Source: Theocolax elegans
Lineage: Eukaryota; Arthropoda; Insecta; Hymenoptera; Cerocephalidae
Length of the DNA stretch: 64,000 bases
Assembly: GCA_026168455.1 (NCBI GenBank)
Contig: CM047425.1
Coordinates: 26,653,058 to 26,717,057, forward strand
Reading direction: 5' to 3'
In this document: positions 1 through 11,640 of the stretch, piece after piece
Numbering within the stretch: position 1 is the first letter of the stretch
How the letters are laid out: each line of letters begins with the position of its first letter
Program-made: the position numbers and the translations under genes
Notes under the pieces: generated by a model
What the model was told of the DNA's origin: nothing
Seen by the model: only the letters and a program-made list of their open reading frames with translations
Database searches by the model: none

Positions 1-218
1 ACATAGGGAAAATAAACCATATCTACATTAACGGACGTTAAAATGTAAACAGATGAAAGTAGAAATTTATTTTTAATTTGACTCTTTCTTGAAATAATAA
101 AAATTGCCATGTTTTCTAATAAAATTTGCTACGTCAACATAGTAAAATTTGTATATTTCAAATTTTACTACAAAACATAGCAATTTTTATTAAAAATACA
201 ATATGTTCACCGATTACG
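1..218. other. AT-rich flank with a small imperfect hairpin
   Basis: No coding evidence. Bases about 98-197 form an imperfect inverted repeat: the left side reads AAAAATTGCCATGTTTTCTA and the right side carries its near-complement ending at GCAATTTTTATTAA. This is probably an old miniature palindrome outside the left end of the large element that begins at 219. Confidence 0.4.
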
Positions 219-870
219 ACCCACACAGCATGAAAGATTGCAGCAAGCATGCAGCAAGCTTCCATGAAAGATTCGGAATCTATTAGAAAGCTTTCATGAA
301 ATATTGTTGCAAACTGAAAATGTGCGGGGCACATTGACGGCTACAAGCTTCCACGGAATATTGTAGGAATCTTACAAAAAATATTGCGGGAATATTTCTA
401 GGAAGCTTCCTACAAGTTTCCAGGAAGTTATCGGAAAGTTTTCTAAACCCTTCAGGAAAGCTTTCATGAAAACTTTATGCAAGCATCTACAAAAAACCTT
501 CTGCAAGATTTCTTGTTAGGGTGTATAAAGGTTTAAGTAATCTGTCAGAAAGCTTTCATGGAATATTGCTGCAAACTAAAAATGTCCGGAGCACATTGAC
601 GGCTACAAGCTTCCACGGAATATTGCAGAAATCATTCAAGAAATATTGTGGAAATATTTCTAGGAAGCTTCCAACAACTTTCCAGTAAGCCAGTGAAAAG
701 ATTCTTAAACCTTTCAAGAAGCATTTATGAAAAATTCTTGATAAGATGTATAAACCTTTTAATAAATCTTGCAGAAGTCTTTCAAGAATCCTTACGAAAA
801 TCTTTACAAACAATACGTTCAATTTAATAAGCAGTAAAAACGAAATTTTATTATTAAAAAAAATTGTAAA
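219..870. repeat. Left outer subterminal array of degenerate words
   Basis: The stretch is made of short degenerate words such as GAAAGATTGCAGCAAGC, AAGCTTCCACGGAATATTG and GGAAGCTTCC, in both orientations. A unit of about 265 bp is tandemly repeated: the block from 282 (GAAAGCTTTCATG...AAATATTG) recurs from about 545, including the shared ACATTGACGGCTACAAGCTT. No plausible protein; open frames here are by-products of the repeat words. Confidence 0.7.
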
Positions 871-966
871 AGATTTTTTATATTTATACATGACATTTTA
901 TACATATATTAATTATTTAAAATTTGTTACATAAATATTTAACACAAATCGCAAAGTAAGTTATAA

Positions 967-1038
967 CCTACAGCGGGAAACGAACCCCGGACGCACGCAT
1001 GAAAAGTAAACACTCTAACCACTGCGCTATATCGCAAC
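967..1038 (-). mobile_element. tRNA-derived SINE head (or tRNA relic)
   Basis: On the minus strand a 72-nt tRNA-like stretch has a perfect A box (TAGCGCAGTGG) and a B box with one mismatch (GGTTCGTTTCC). The acceptor ends do not pair well, so I do not call a functional tRNA gene. It lies in a non-array gap (870-1339) of the left arm, which suggests a secondary insertion. The remainder of the gap is AT-rich with nothing recognisable. Confidence 0.55.
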
Positions 1039-1429
1039 GCTTGCAAGGCTACTTTTAGAACTTGTATATAATGATCAATCCATTTAAGTGAATATAATTA
1101 CTAATATTGTAATTATTTAATTATTTAATCAATAGTAAATTAAACTTAAATGTAAATCATAGCATTTAGTAAATAAATATTAATGTTCTTGCATCTCAAA
1201 TTGTATTAATGTATATAACACTTAAAAATTATTTTTCAATTCAAAAGATTGTCTTATTTATATAGTTATCATTTTATCGTTATATTTAAACAAATATATT
1301 CTCTAAAGTATTTACCGTAATATATTATGTCATGGAAAATAGTAACTAATCAGTGAGAGATCGCAAGCTTTCGTGAAAGGCAGCTGATAGATTGCCACAA
1401 ACTTTCTGACCACACTCAAAAAAGTTTCG

Positions 1430-2335
1430 TTATGCATTCCCGATGCATTATGCAAAAATGTTTTACGAAAGATTGCGCCAATAAACAGTACCCATACTTT
1501 ATAGAATGCTTTCGTGCAAGCTTCCAGCAAGATTCCAATGCAATTTTTGTAAAAGGGCAAAATACAATATTTTCCGCAAGCTTGCAAGTTTTCGGAAAAC
1601 CACACGAAAGACGCAGTGAAACATAAAATTAGTGTTGCGTGAATGATTGATGAAATAGAGCCGTAATTATTGCAAAAATGTAACTGACAATGTTTCGAGA
1701 AAGATAGCTAGTCCATGCTAAAAAGAGTTTCGTTACGCAAGGCACAACAAGCTTCCAGAAGCTGATCTTAATAGGTTGCAGCAGCGTGTCAAGGAATATT
1801 CCCGATGAATTATGCAAAAATGTTTTACGAAAGATTACGGCAATAAACAGTGCCTGCTTTGTAGAAACCTTATGTAAAAGCTTCAAGAAAGATTCCAATG
1901 CAGTTTTTGTGAAAGATAAAAATACAATATATCTGGCAAGCTTCTTGCAAGTTTTCGGAAAAACACACGAAAGACGCAGTAGAACATAAAATTAAGTTTG
2001 CATGAAAGCTTCCTGAAATATTGCCGCAAATATTGCTGCAACGTAACTAGCAATCTTTCAAGAGAGACTGCTGGATAGATTGCTGAACCTTTCAAGCCAC
2101 GGTTAAAAAAGTTTCGATATGCATAGCGCAACAAGCTTTCAAAAGATTATCCTGGAAGATTGCAACAACCTGTAGAGGAATATTCTCATTAAATTATGTA
2201 AAAATATTTCACAAAAATGCAGCAATGAACAGTACCTGCTTCGTAGAAAGCTTGCGTAAAAGCTTCCAGCAAGTTTTCGGAAAACCACACGGTAAGTCAC
2301 AGTGAAACATAAAATTAGACTTGCATCAAAGCTTG
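1430..2335. repeat. Three diverged about 365-bp tandem units of the left arm
   Basis: Units start near 1430, 1795 and 2163. Each contains in order a CCCGATGCATTATGCAAAAAT-type start, an AATAAACAGTACCTGCTT-type middle, AAGCTTCCAGCAAG words, and an ending with CACACGAAAGACGCAGTG followed by ACATAAAATTA. The same ending occurs in inverse orientation in the right arm near 24425, 25415, 25790 and 26170 (TAATTTTATTTTCTTCTGCG then TTTGGTGCGG). This inverse match is the main reason to pair the two arms. Confidence 0.7.
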
Positions 2336-2359
2336 CTAAAATATTACCGCAAATATTGC

Positions 2360-2975
2360 AAAAATGTAACTGCCCAATTAAAAAAAATTAGTATGGTTTA
2401 TGTACCAAATTAATATGAAATTTTGCGCAAAGTAAGTACAAAATCAGATTCATAATTGTACCAAATCAGTACGAAATAATACTTTATCAAATAAAATGAG
2501 GGGTTGGGTGGTAAAAGGGCCTAACTCAATAGTATAGTTTTTGGAAAATTAAAAAAAAACAGTATAACTTTGCATCAGCTTTATAAAACGATGTGATATT
2601 GTAAAATGTTATAATAAACACTATTTGTTGTAAAAGTTCCGAGTGCTATTTTTCAGTTAAAGATTTATAATAAAAAAATATTAAATATTTAAAAAATCGA
2701 GTTAGGCTCTTTATTGCCGATATCGAATAAATAACAGAAGCTTTATGATGAATAAATCACCTGAAAAACATTTGATTACTTAACATACATTTCTTATTAA
2801 ATTTTGCTTACCAAACATAACATATAAAAATATTATATTATGATTTTTCATGAGAATGTACAACTTTTTAATTTTAAAACAATTATCTTCTGATACAGTG
2901 TGCGTAAAACACATTTTGCGCATTGCTTTTCTTTAAAAAATCTCATTTACGCCCACGGTATAAAAATATATATAT
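2360..2975. other. GTAC-word array and unassigned AT-rich sequence
   Basis: About 2376-2480 holds repeated words around GTACCAAAT / CAGTACGAAAT. A related word array sits at about 15190-15300. The rest to 2975 is AT-rich with no gene-like signal and ends in the short (TA)n tract that hosts the next element. Confidence 0.45.
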
Positions 2976-3373
2976 GGGGTATTCCACGTGACGTGATCCA
3001 GTCAAAAAATAAAATATTTTTTCGGTGGAATATTTCAGAAATGGGTTAAAAAAGATGTAGCTAAATTTTTAGAGCTCTATTTTAATTACGTTTAATGCTG
3101 CTAGCAATCAAAAAATTGAAATTTATTGAAATTTTTTATTTTTTAACTATATTTATCGTTTTATAACCCAAATCCTATTGATTTTTTGTTATACATGTTA
3201 AATACAAGAAAGTGTGGAAATTTTCTGTAGAATCTGTTAAAAAACTTGAATTGCCCCAATTATATATATAGGTACCTGCTAGACATAAAATAAACCTTAA
3301 AATGCAAAAAAATGAATTTTGCCACAATTTTTTTTTCCGAACCAAAAATCTATTTAAACGTTGAAAAAATACC

Positions 3374-3653
3374 TTTTATTTGGTCTGTAGTTGGAGACTG
3401 GCAGACGATACTGGTCCAAGATATGGACACTTTAGTAAATTTGTAGTATTGGTTTTGTCCAACAATGTCCATATCTTGGTTCTAAATTGTCTGCCATTCT
3501 CCAGCTTCAGTCCAAATGAATAGTATATTACGAGATAAGGTCAGAAAGTTTGATTTTCTGTCGTGCGTGGTATGACGTTCGAGGCGAAGCCGAGGACGTC
3601 ATATAACGCACGACAGGATATCAAACTATCTGACCGAATGTCGTATACTATTT
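3374..3653. repeat. Double-hairpin insertion inside the left arm of D
   Basis: Two palindromes lie side by side. The first runs from TTTGGTCTGTAGTTGGAGAC (about 3378) to its complement ending in CAGTCCAAA (about 3518). The second runs from GTATATTACGAGATAAGGTC (about 3522) to its complement at about 3643, with paired TGACGT/ACGTCA and a loop region GAGGCGAAGCCGAG. The right arm of D lacks the stretch, so it is an insertion. Confidence 0.65.
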
Positions 3654-3871
3654 TTCTTATTCCGGACACCGAAAGTACGTTCAATAATTAATAATAACTA
3701 ATAAAATAACCTAGAAGCCTATCACCCCATGTATTTACAGGTATATATAAATGTCTTTGCCTTTCGGTTAGGGCGCTCGGCACGACCTCTGCAGACAACG
3801 ACCTAGCGCGCTGCGTTCCATTACTATATTTTCCAATTTTGATTTTAAGGCTAGTAATTGGGGTTATTTCT

Positions 3872-3935
3872 TATGCCCGCCCGATTTTTGCAAAAACGAG
3901 GCGAAGCCGAGTTTTTGCTGGTCGGGGCGGGCATA
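3872..3935. repeat. GC-rich hairpin with GAGGCGAAGCCGAG core
   Basis: TATGCCCGCC at 3872 pairs with GGCGGGCATA ending at 3935, with CAAAAAC / GTTTTTG inside and the same GAGGCGAAGCCGAG core as the hairpin near 3590. The flanking sequence from 3654 to 3960 has no gene-like signal. Confidence 0.6.
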
Positions 3936-4054
3936 AAGTACACACGCAAATGTTTATTAGGTGCATACTAAAATGAAAAAATATAATCCTTATTTCTGCA
4001 ATAAACTTTATTTGTACATGTACAGATTAATACAGTCAAAATTATACAACGAGT

Positions 4055-5317
4055 TTATACATATTTGTTACATTGTTCTAGGAAGTCGGTTAAGTACGTA
4101 CATATTAACGAATTTGGTTTGCATAATAAGTTGTCGATGTTTAGAGGCAGAATAACATTCATTTGTCGCAATTTGTTTATAAGTAAAGATCTAAGTTGGT
4201 CGTGTGCAGGGCATTGCCATAAAACATGATTTAAATCTTCATCATATAATTCGCATTGAGTACATATTGAGTTATTAATAATATTTACTTTTACTAACGA
4301 GGCTGCCAAATTATAATGCCCTGCTCTGCATCTGTTTATGGAATTGATAAATTTACGAGATTTTTTTGAATAGTGAAACCAGGTTTTAGTTGAACTATTA
4401 AAATACAATTGAAAATATTTGGAACCCTTAAATTTACCTTGATCTAAACAGAATTTATTTGTATTTTCGTATGAAGCAGATCTAAATTTTTGAAAAAAGT
4501 CTGTGTATGGAATTATGTGCGTATTTGTAAGCGTATCGATTGTGTAAGATTTAGCGAGAGAGTCGACTATCTCATTACCAGTTATACCAAAATGTGAGGG
4601 AGACCATAAAAACATAATTTGTTTGTTTGGGTTTGATGATATAATTGAATTATACAACTCTTTTATTTTTAAAATGTAAAAGTTAGTTTTGACACTTAAT
4701 TTGACTGAATTCAGGCTCATTAGGGCACTCAAAGAGTCTGAAATAATTGTAAAATTTAGATTATTACTGTTTTGAATTATATTGAGAGCTTCATAGATCG
4801 CAATGCACTCGGCAGTGAATATAGACGAGTTTTTGAAGATTGTTGAACCTGTCATGATATTCTTCATTGGATAGTAACAAGCTGAACCAACAGAATTATT
4901 TGGAAATTTGCTTCCGTCTGTATAAATGTCGTGTGAGTTAGATTGTTCGAGATAATCGGATAGTAATTTATTGGGATTGTTGGTTTTTTTCAGTTTGCGT
5001 CCAAACTCAGTATTTATACTAATGCTTGTTGTTAAAGTTTTGTAATTAAAACAGTAAATACTAAACTTATTGTAAGAAGGTATGTTTAATTGCAAAATTT
5101 CAATAATGCAAGAGTTTAAACAACGAAGAGATTTGTGTTTGTGTTTTTTATTAGTATTTGAGGGTATAGAGCGAATAGTTTTGACAATAAAAAGGTTAGA
5201 ATTGGTCATAACTTTGGTGAGATAGCACTTACACAAGAATTTCGATCGCTCAGTGATAGACTGTAGTTTTGATTCGGCAAGTATAATATTTGTGGGTGTA
5301 CTTTTTCTGTAGCCCAT
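4055..5317 (-). pseudogene. Non-LTR ORF2 C-terminus: RNase H and zinc motif
   Basis: In frame with the upstream reverse transcriptase. The RNase H core is visible: DIYTDGSKF (catalytic Asp about residue 134), FTAECIAIYEAL (Glu about 170), ISDSLSALM (Asp about 194) and GNEIVDSLAK (Asp about 261). Near the C-terminus CTQCELYDEDLNHVLWQC gives the C-x2-C-x8-H-x4-C motif usual at the end of such ORFs. An RNase H domain places the element in the I/R1/LOA side of the superfamily rather than typical jockey; the exact clade needs a tree. Confidence 0.88.
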
Positions 5318-5413
5318 AGCTGTTCTGAGACATGCATATTGAATTTTTTCAAGGGTATCAGCATATTATTTGTTTTTGGAGAAAAAAATAAAAGAACCAT
5401 AGTCGAGCATGGA

Positions 5414-6847
5414 TCAAACAAAGCTCTTGTATAAAGTGATCAAAGTAGAGGGGTGTGAACCCCATTTTACTCCACATAAAAATTTTATAATATTGCATCT
5501 GTTAAGACATTTTTGTTTTAGCGAATTAATATATGGCGTAAAAGACAGTTTGAAATCAAATAATAGTCCAAGAAAGCGGACTGTATCGCTTGATTTAATT
5601 GTATAGTTATCTATAGTTATTTCTGTTTCTCCTGGTAATATGTTTTTGTTATTAAAATGTAATAAGGTACATTTTTCTGCCTGAAAATTCAAACCTAATA
5701 AACTAATGTTTGAACTAATAATTTTGACAGCTTTTTGAATTAGTTTTTTTGATGTCTCGACAGATTTGAATTTACAGTAAGCACAAATGTCATCCGCGAA
5801 TTGTGAGATTGTGACGCTTTTTGGAACACCAACTGTGATATCCTTTACGTAAATGAGGTAGAGGAGTGGGCTAAGTACCCCTCCTTGGGGAACTCCCTTG
5901 TAACTGTATCTATATTCTTCCAGTATAGAATCCGTGAAAATCAATCTACTGTGGGATATGAATTTGATATATTTAATTAGAGATTCGGAGCAACCTATAG
6001 ATGCAAGTTTAGTCATAAGAATATCACAGTTGACATTGTCAGAAGCAGCGCTAATATCAAGAAAAACCGATAAAAGATCTTTTTTTTTAGACAAAGCTTG
6101 GTCGGCTTGTAACGTTATATCAGTAAGGTTGTCTGTATACGAGCGACCTTTTCTAAAGCCTGATTGGCTGTTTGGTAAATTATTGTAGTATTCAGCGTAC
6201 CATTGCAGACGGTGTTTAATAATTGTTTCAAAAAGCTTGCCCAAACTAGAGGTAAGAGAAATCGGTCTGACGCCCCTATTGTTTGGTTTTTCAATAAATA
6301 TAACAAAAGATTTTTTCCATGACTCCGGGTAACAGTTGTTAAGATACATTTCATTGAAAATGTCAACAAGAAGTAATTTATAATTTAAAGGGAGATTTTT
6401 TATTGTTTCGATATCAATGCCGTCAAGACCAGCTGCTGATTCATTTTTTTTAGAATCAAGTACGCTATTAAATTCAGCGAAATCAAAAGGATGGTCAAAA
6501 AATAGATTTTCTTCACAAGCAGGTAGAAAGTTAGGGTCTGTTTCACACCAAGGTGGGCAAATTCTGTTAAGAGTTGCGTTTATACTATCTGTATTTTGTA
6601 AGTTTTTATGTATATTAGTAGGTTGGATTTTTGTAAAAGTTTTGACGGCAATGCAATTAGTTATGTTATACTCGATACGGTCTGCAATGGTTTTACTAAA
6701 TATCCACTTTTTATAAGCTGCTTTTCGCAATCTTTTTATCTTATTACATTCGTCATCCCACCATGGTACTGAATTTTTATACTTAGATAGATGAATATTT
6801 TTATTTAATGGTGTACTGGTTTTTAAACAATCGGTTATAGTGTCCAA
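5414..6847 (-). pseudogene. Non-LTR ORF2 middle: reverse transcriptase
   Basis: 477 codons open. Landmarks: linker motif PWWDDEC (residues about 28-34), GLDGIDIETIK (about 140-150), RGVRPISLTSSLGK (191-204), SGFRKGRSYTDNL (239-251), FLDISAASDNV (272-282), GVPQGGVLSPLLY (328-340) and the catalytic box FADD (360-363). In most family members the third box reads K/RAYD rather than AASD, a possible decay sign. The frame stops at TGA 5416-5414. A second stop (TAA) lies before 5317, after which the same frame reopens. Both stops are one C-to-T change from sense codons. Confidence 0.88.
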
Positions 6848-7779
6848 AAGGTATCGTATTTTTCATTGGCAGTGGAGTTCGTAAAATCATCAGAAAGAAA
6901 GTGTGAGAATTTTGAACTTAGTTCGTTTGTAAAAATATTCCAATTTGTTCGCAGAGTTTTAATTTTAAAAGATTTTTTTTTATACGCATTTTTTTCTAAG
7001 TCGATAAAGCAGTTAACAGGATAGTGGTCAGAGCCCAGAGTTTCATCAAATATTGTAATGTCTATTTTTTGTGCTAGTTTTAATGTAGACAGTACAAGAT
7101 CAATATTTGATTGAGATCCATCATGTGGGTTTGTGCGAGTGAATGAGTTCGAGTTATGTATAAATAGATTATAATCGTCGATACTGTTAGCTAGCCTGAT
7201 TCCATTTTTGTCTGATTTTGTGCAATTCCAAATTATGTTGTGAGAATTAAAGTCACCTATTAATAAACTTAAAGGGTTGCTATCAATATTGGCGACTATA
7301 GAGTCCCACTCCACTTGGGATAAAGTGAAACCCGGAGCTCTGTAACATACTGTGATATCAATTTGGGGGTTAGTATTGGTGAGGCGTATTTTGCATAATT
7401 CTACACTAAAGTGAGGAGTAGAAACCGGAATCTCTAGAAATGCGATGGACTTGCGTACCATTATAAGAATACCGCCTCCCCTTGAGTGACAGCGGTTTTT
7501 CTTTAATTGAACAAATCCTGGAGCATATAAGATTTCTTTTTTTAATAAAGGGTTGTCTTCAAAATCGTTTAACCAGGATTCGACGCAGAGAAAGATATCA
7601 ATGTTTTTTAGCAGTTTGGGTATTTCATATTTTCTTTTATTAATACTACGAGCAATCCAGTAAAGAATGCGCAGTGAGTTCGTGTATATATGAGGATTGA
7701 GATCCATAATTAGATATTTATAAGACAATAAAAGAATAGAGTGAGAGTTATAAATCGAAAGGTTACTGATAGTTAGCAC
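6835..7779 (-). pseudogene. Non-LTR ORF2 N-terminus: AP-like endonuclease
   Basis: An exonuclease/endonuclease/phosphatase domain that nicks target DNA for target-primed reverse transcription. Visible motifs: IARSINKRKYEI near the start, IDIFLCVESWL (catalytic Glu), ITVCYRAP, LIGDFNSHNIIW (Asp/Asn pair), SNIDLVLS and LGSDHYPVNCFI (catalytic His). The frame ends at 6835. The reverse transcriptase resumes one base out of register at about 6847 in a short T-run, so one base appears to be missing. Family assignment is firm. Confidence 0.88.
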
Positions 7780-7962
7780 TTATCACAACACTGTTTTCAC
7801 TTTCTGTGTCACTAGTTTTACTCGGACTAGGTTCGGCAATGTCTTCGAAGTTGTTTAGTATAAGTTTGTTCTTAATTCTAGTAAGTTTTCCTTAGACTGA
7901 TTTGCTAGTTACCACGGGGTGGATTTTAGTAATTAATTTAATAACTTCTGAGATATTATGAG

Positions 7963-9130
7963 TTAATTTTTGAACTTTAGTGAAAAGATTTGGGTTGTTA
8001 TATGTGTTTTTATGAAGTTTATAAACTGAGTATGATTAAAAGATAAAGATAATTGGGGATCATCAAACACATTTTCGCAACATTTTAAAGTATTTTCAAT
8101 CTCCAACATTTTATTATCTAATTTGCTATCTATTTTGGCTTTCTTGACAGTTTTAGTTTGAGCTTTTGAAATCTTAGTAGAGATACCTTTAGTAATAGTG
8201 GTTACCGTAGGTAGTGCAAAGGAGCCTGATTTATCGCTACTTGAAATTGAAAGCGCTCGTTTGTGTGAGTTTAGATCCACGTTCGTATTCTCTTGATAAT
8301 GAGTGTTAGAAGTGCCGCTTTGGACGATAATATTACTGTTTACATTATTGATTGTACATTCCGTTTCTATAACTGTATTATTTTGATCAATGCTAGTCCC
8401 TTTGATTGGTTGTTGGGAAGCTTCTTCGGAAATTTGAGAGTCTGTATTAGAGTATACGCAATTTTTCGCAACGTGGCCTTCTTGTTTACATACAAAGCAC
8501 TAAACTACATCAGTACTAGCGTAAATAAAGTAAATAATGTCTTCATAGTTTAGTTTGAAAATGGGTGGAATTTTTACAATATCATCGTATTTTACATAAA
8601 CTTGTCTGCGTGAGCTTAAAACATGTTCGTAACCTGAATTTCCAATGCTGGCTTTTAAAATTGTGATAGCAGAATTGCGATTTACTTGGAGTTGATCTAA
8701 TATTTCTTCAAAAATGTAGTTTGGCACTGCTGGAGATTCGTTAGAGAAAATAACTCTCTTGTAGTTGGCGACAAGTGGTCTGATAAATACTTTTTTTCCT
8801 TAATCATGATAAATTCATTGTCTTCAGTAATTCGATCCACTAAGTTTTTATTGGACAGATAAATGCACACACGATTTTTAGATACTTTGGATGAGTATAG
8901 AATGTTTTCTGGTTTGAGTAAGCCTCCAATAGCACACGTGTAATCAGACAAAGTCAAATCGTCGACATACATCATTATAAGACCTTGGTTTCTTTTTGGA
9001 ACTTTGTTTTTTTGTGTAATCACTGCATAACTAGATGAATCAAAACTTTGTAGTGGGAACTGGGGATGTCGTTTAACGGAGATAGGCTTCCACCTCCTGA
9101 GGCGGTCTCCATGACTGTTTTTAACACTTG
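7963..9130 (-). pseudogene. Non-LTR ORF1, gag-like RNA-binding protein with CCHC knuckle
   Basis: The product would be the nucleic-acid chaperone that coats the element's RNA. Reading on the minus strand from about 9130, an open stretch with a basic start (GDRLRRWKPISVKR) runs to 8697 in one frame. A change of frame in an A7 run near 8800 is needed to continue into IRPLVANYKRVIFSN and PNYIFEEILDQL, which match the usual ORF1 RNA-recognition region. A TAG at 8502-8500 interrupts the frame just before a zinc knuckle, CFVCKQEGHVAKNC (C-x2-C-x4-H-x4-C). After it the frame is open to 7963 with a lysine-rich tail. There are thus two lesions. Confidence 0.8.
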
Positions 9131-9240
9131 CTAGTAACCGAAAATTTATTTATTTAATCGGACTCACTTAGCTAATGGAATAAGCCAAAGCCCATCCTTG
9201 TTCACGAACAATATGTAAATAGTAGGGAGACGAGAGAACA

Positions 9241-10302
9241 GTGTAAACACGTCTGTTCACGACAATGTCTCGACTTAAACTGAATATTATACTTTTTATT
9301 TGAAACATATAAAAGCTATGAAAATTAGAATACCTTTTTTTATTGAAGTGACAAATATTTTTTTTAGCTTAATTGTAATGACATAAAATGTCTTATTGAT
9401 TTTCTTTGTTGCGTTTACAAGTAATTATATTAAAAGTGCAACCCAGGCGGAAATTTATTTTTCCAGAAAGAGCTAAGAAAAGCTAATAAATTTTATAATC
9501 AATTTATAATATGCAGATTTTAGACTCTATTAATAGTTAGTAAGAATTTATAACTTTTATTAGCTCTTCTTAGCTTTTGCTAGATTTTATTAGCTTTTAG
9601 GTTTTTTTCAAAAGGAAAAGAAATGTGCGAGCTTAAAAAAGCTTATAACTACTAATAACTTTTTAAAATTATTGTATACAGTAAATAAGTATTTAGAATT
9701 TTTATGAATATTTAGCAATAGCAATCTTTTATTAATAACTTTTGTTTTTTTTCATACATCACGTAGAAACAGCTAAAAACAGTTAAATACAGGAAAATGC
9801 AACAGTTACTATTATATATTAGTGTCATTTTGTCGTTTTTCACGATATTTTCGAAATACAAAAATCTAATAAAACCTAATAAAGCTTAGAAATATTTACG
9901 AAATTTTAAAAATAACTATTAAAATCTTATAAACATTACCAAATTTTTTAAACTATTACTAGAGTCCAAAATCCGCACTTTATAAAGTGTTATGAAAATC
10001 TAATAAAAGCTAATAACTTTTATTAAGTATTTATACAAATGCGTATATAAACATTATACGCATTTGATTATTTCCCCTAGGGACTTGAATGGTTAAATAG
10101 CATAATAGGTTGAATGCATGAACATGTGCGCGAAAAGTTCTCGCTCCTTTTTTGTTTTTGTTGTTATCTTTTAAGCAGGCAATCGGAAAATTACCTAGCC
10201 AATCAGAGCGCGCGTATATCTGTAGCTTACCACAAAAGTGACGCTTTCTGCTGGCTATGGTTGCTATGAAACTATGTACTTTCGGTGTGCGGGATAAGAA
10301 AA
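9241..10302. repeat. TAATAAAAGC-type degenerate word array and promoter-like patch
   Basis: About 9450-10050 is a loose array of words such as GCTAATAAATTTTATAA, AGCTAAGAAAAGCTAATAA and CTTTTATTAGC in both orientations. At about 10195-10215 there is a CCAAT box in a GC-rich context (AGCCAATCAGAGCGCGCG), resembling a promoter patch. No coding sequence is supported. Confidence 0.45.
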
Positions 10303-11246
10303 GGTATATTTTTAGTGTTTAAATAGATTTTTGGTTCGGGAAAAAAAATTGTGACGAAACTCATTTTTTTGCATTTTAAGGTTTATTTTATGTCTTGCAA
10401 GTACCTATATATAAAATTGGGGCAATTAAAATTTTTTAACAGATTCTACAGAAAATTTCCAAACTTTCTTGTATTTAACATGTATAACAAAAAATCAATA
10501 GGATTTAAGTTATAAAGCGATATATATAGTTAAAAAATAAAAAATTTCATTAAATTTCAATTTTTTCTAAATTTTTTCTAATTTTTTCTCTAAAAATTAA
10601 GCTACATCTTTTTTAACCCATTTCTAAAAGTATCCACCAGAAAAAAAAATTTTATTTTTTGACTGAATCACTTCACGTGAAATAGCCCATATATATATGG
10701 GTCATTCCAATACTTTTTTGTAAATCGATCCGGGGGGGGGTCAACCAATCGGGCTAAAAATTTAGTATGTTGCTATACTATAAAAAAAAGTAAGTGAGCC
10801 AAAATTTTAGCCTTCTAAATCAATTAAGGACGTAGGTATGCGATTTTAAACATTCAAAAATAGGCTATTTTTCATCATTTTTTAACATTTTTCAAAGTAG
10901 CACCAAAATTCGAGAAATTAGTATTTTCTTATCCAGTCCAGGGCAAAGTCTTCGTATTACTACAGACTTTTAATCTAGCTATATAGAATACAATTATTTT
11001 GTAAACAAAAATTTTGACATAGCTAAATATAAACACTTGTTTTTTTAAATTTTGCACATTTTCTAAGTGCTACCAAATTAACAGTTTTTGATATTTTTAA
11101 AAAAACCCAACGCGGTTAGATTTGTATTGGTATAAGCTTTCTTTCTGTTCCAGGTTTACTATATAAAGTTAATTTGGCTTAAAGTTATGCTAATTTAAAT
11201 TTGACCTAAAATGCAAAAAAACACGTTTTTTGGTATTTTCTAATGC

Positions 11247-11471
11247 TCACAACGTCGGTCTACCTAAATTTTTTTTTACCAAAATTTGGGTGAAACTCGG
11301 TTTTTGTAGGTAGAAAATGATCCCGTAGTTACTGCAATGGATATTTGACTTTGGCACACGTTTATTAACGTTTGAAAATTTTTTTTTTTTGCATTCTTGC
11401 GCAAAACTTATCGGATTACTGCAAGGTCTAAAATGTCTTGTATTTTGAGTGTTATCACAGGTAACATCCAT
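11247..11471 (-). other. 74-codon open frame in left arm of E (mirrored at 12851-13075, plus)
   Basis: An open frame starting MDVTCDNTQNTRHFRPCSNP is present in both arms with two residue differences, read from the centre outward. Arms of a foldback are kept alike by gene conversion or recent folding, so conservation between them does not prove coding. I recognise no domain. Listed because it is the longest conserved frame of the arms. Confidence 0.25.
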
Positions 11472-11640
11472 ACTATAGGTAACTTTTTAAACTAATAGGA
11501 ATATAGTTTAAAGAAATTTTCATGTTTATTTTTTACCTATTTTTGGCATATTTTTACTATTTTACTCGTTTTTGTACACTTATCATTACATTTTGCTTTT
11601 CTAATTGAAATTTACTTTATTAATTTCAATAAAGATTGTT

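Larger units (their letters stand above)
4000..9240 (-). mobile_element. Degenerate jockey/I-group non-LTR retrotransposon
   Basis: On the minus strand, ORF1 (about 9130-7963) is followed by ORF2 with endonuclease, reverse transcriptase and RNase H (7779-4055). It carries frameshifts and stops, so it is dead. The ends are not sharp: no poly-A tail is obvious below 4055 and the 5' end is placed only roughly at 9150-9240. It lies inside foldback D. Confidence 0.85.
2976..10688. mobile_element. Foldback element D, 7.7 kb, in (TA)n
   Basis: The left terminus GGGGTATTCCACGTGACGTG (2976) mirrors the right terminus ending in CACGTGAAATAGCCC (10688), both bordered by TATATATA. The arms are about 390 bp (2976-3373 and 10303-10688) and diverged. 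Homology resumes after a 280-bp insertion in the left arm: TCTTATTCCGGACACCGAAAG at about 3655 against CTTTCGGTGTGCGGGATAAG at about 10280. The interior holds hairpins, a nested non-LTR retrotransposon and a word array. It has no recognisable transposase of its own, so it looks non-autonomous. Confidence 0.65.

Noticed and set aside
1330..2134. Several 60-90 codon frames in the left arm
   Set aside because: Built from repeated AAGCTTCC and GAAAGATT words; the frames shift between units with no consistent protein.
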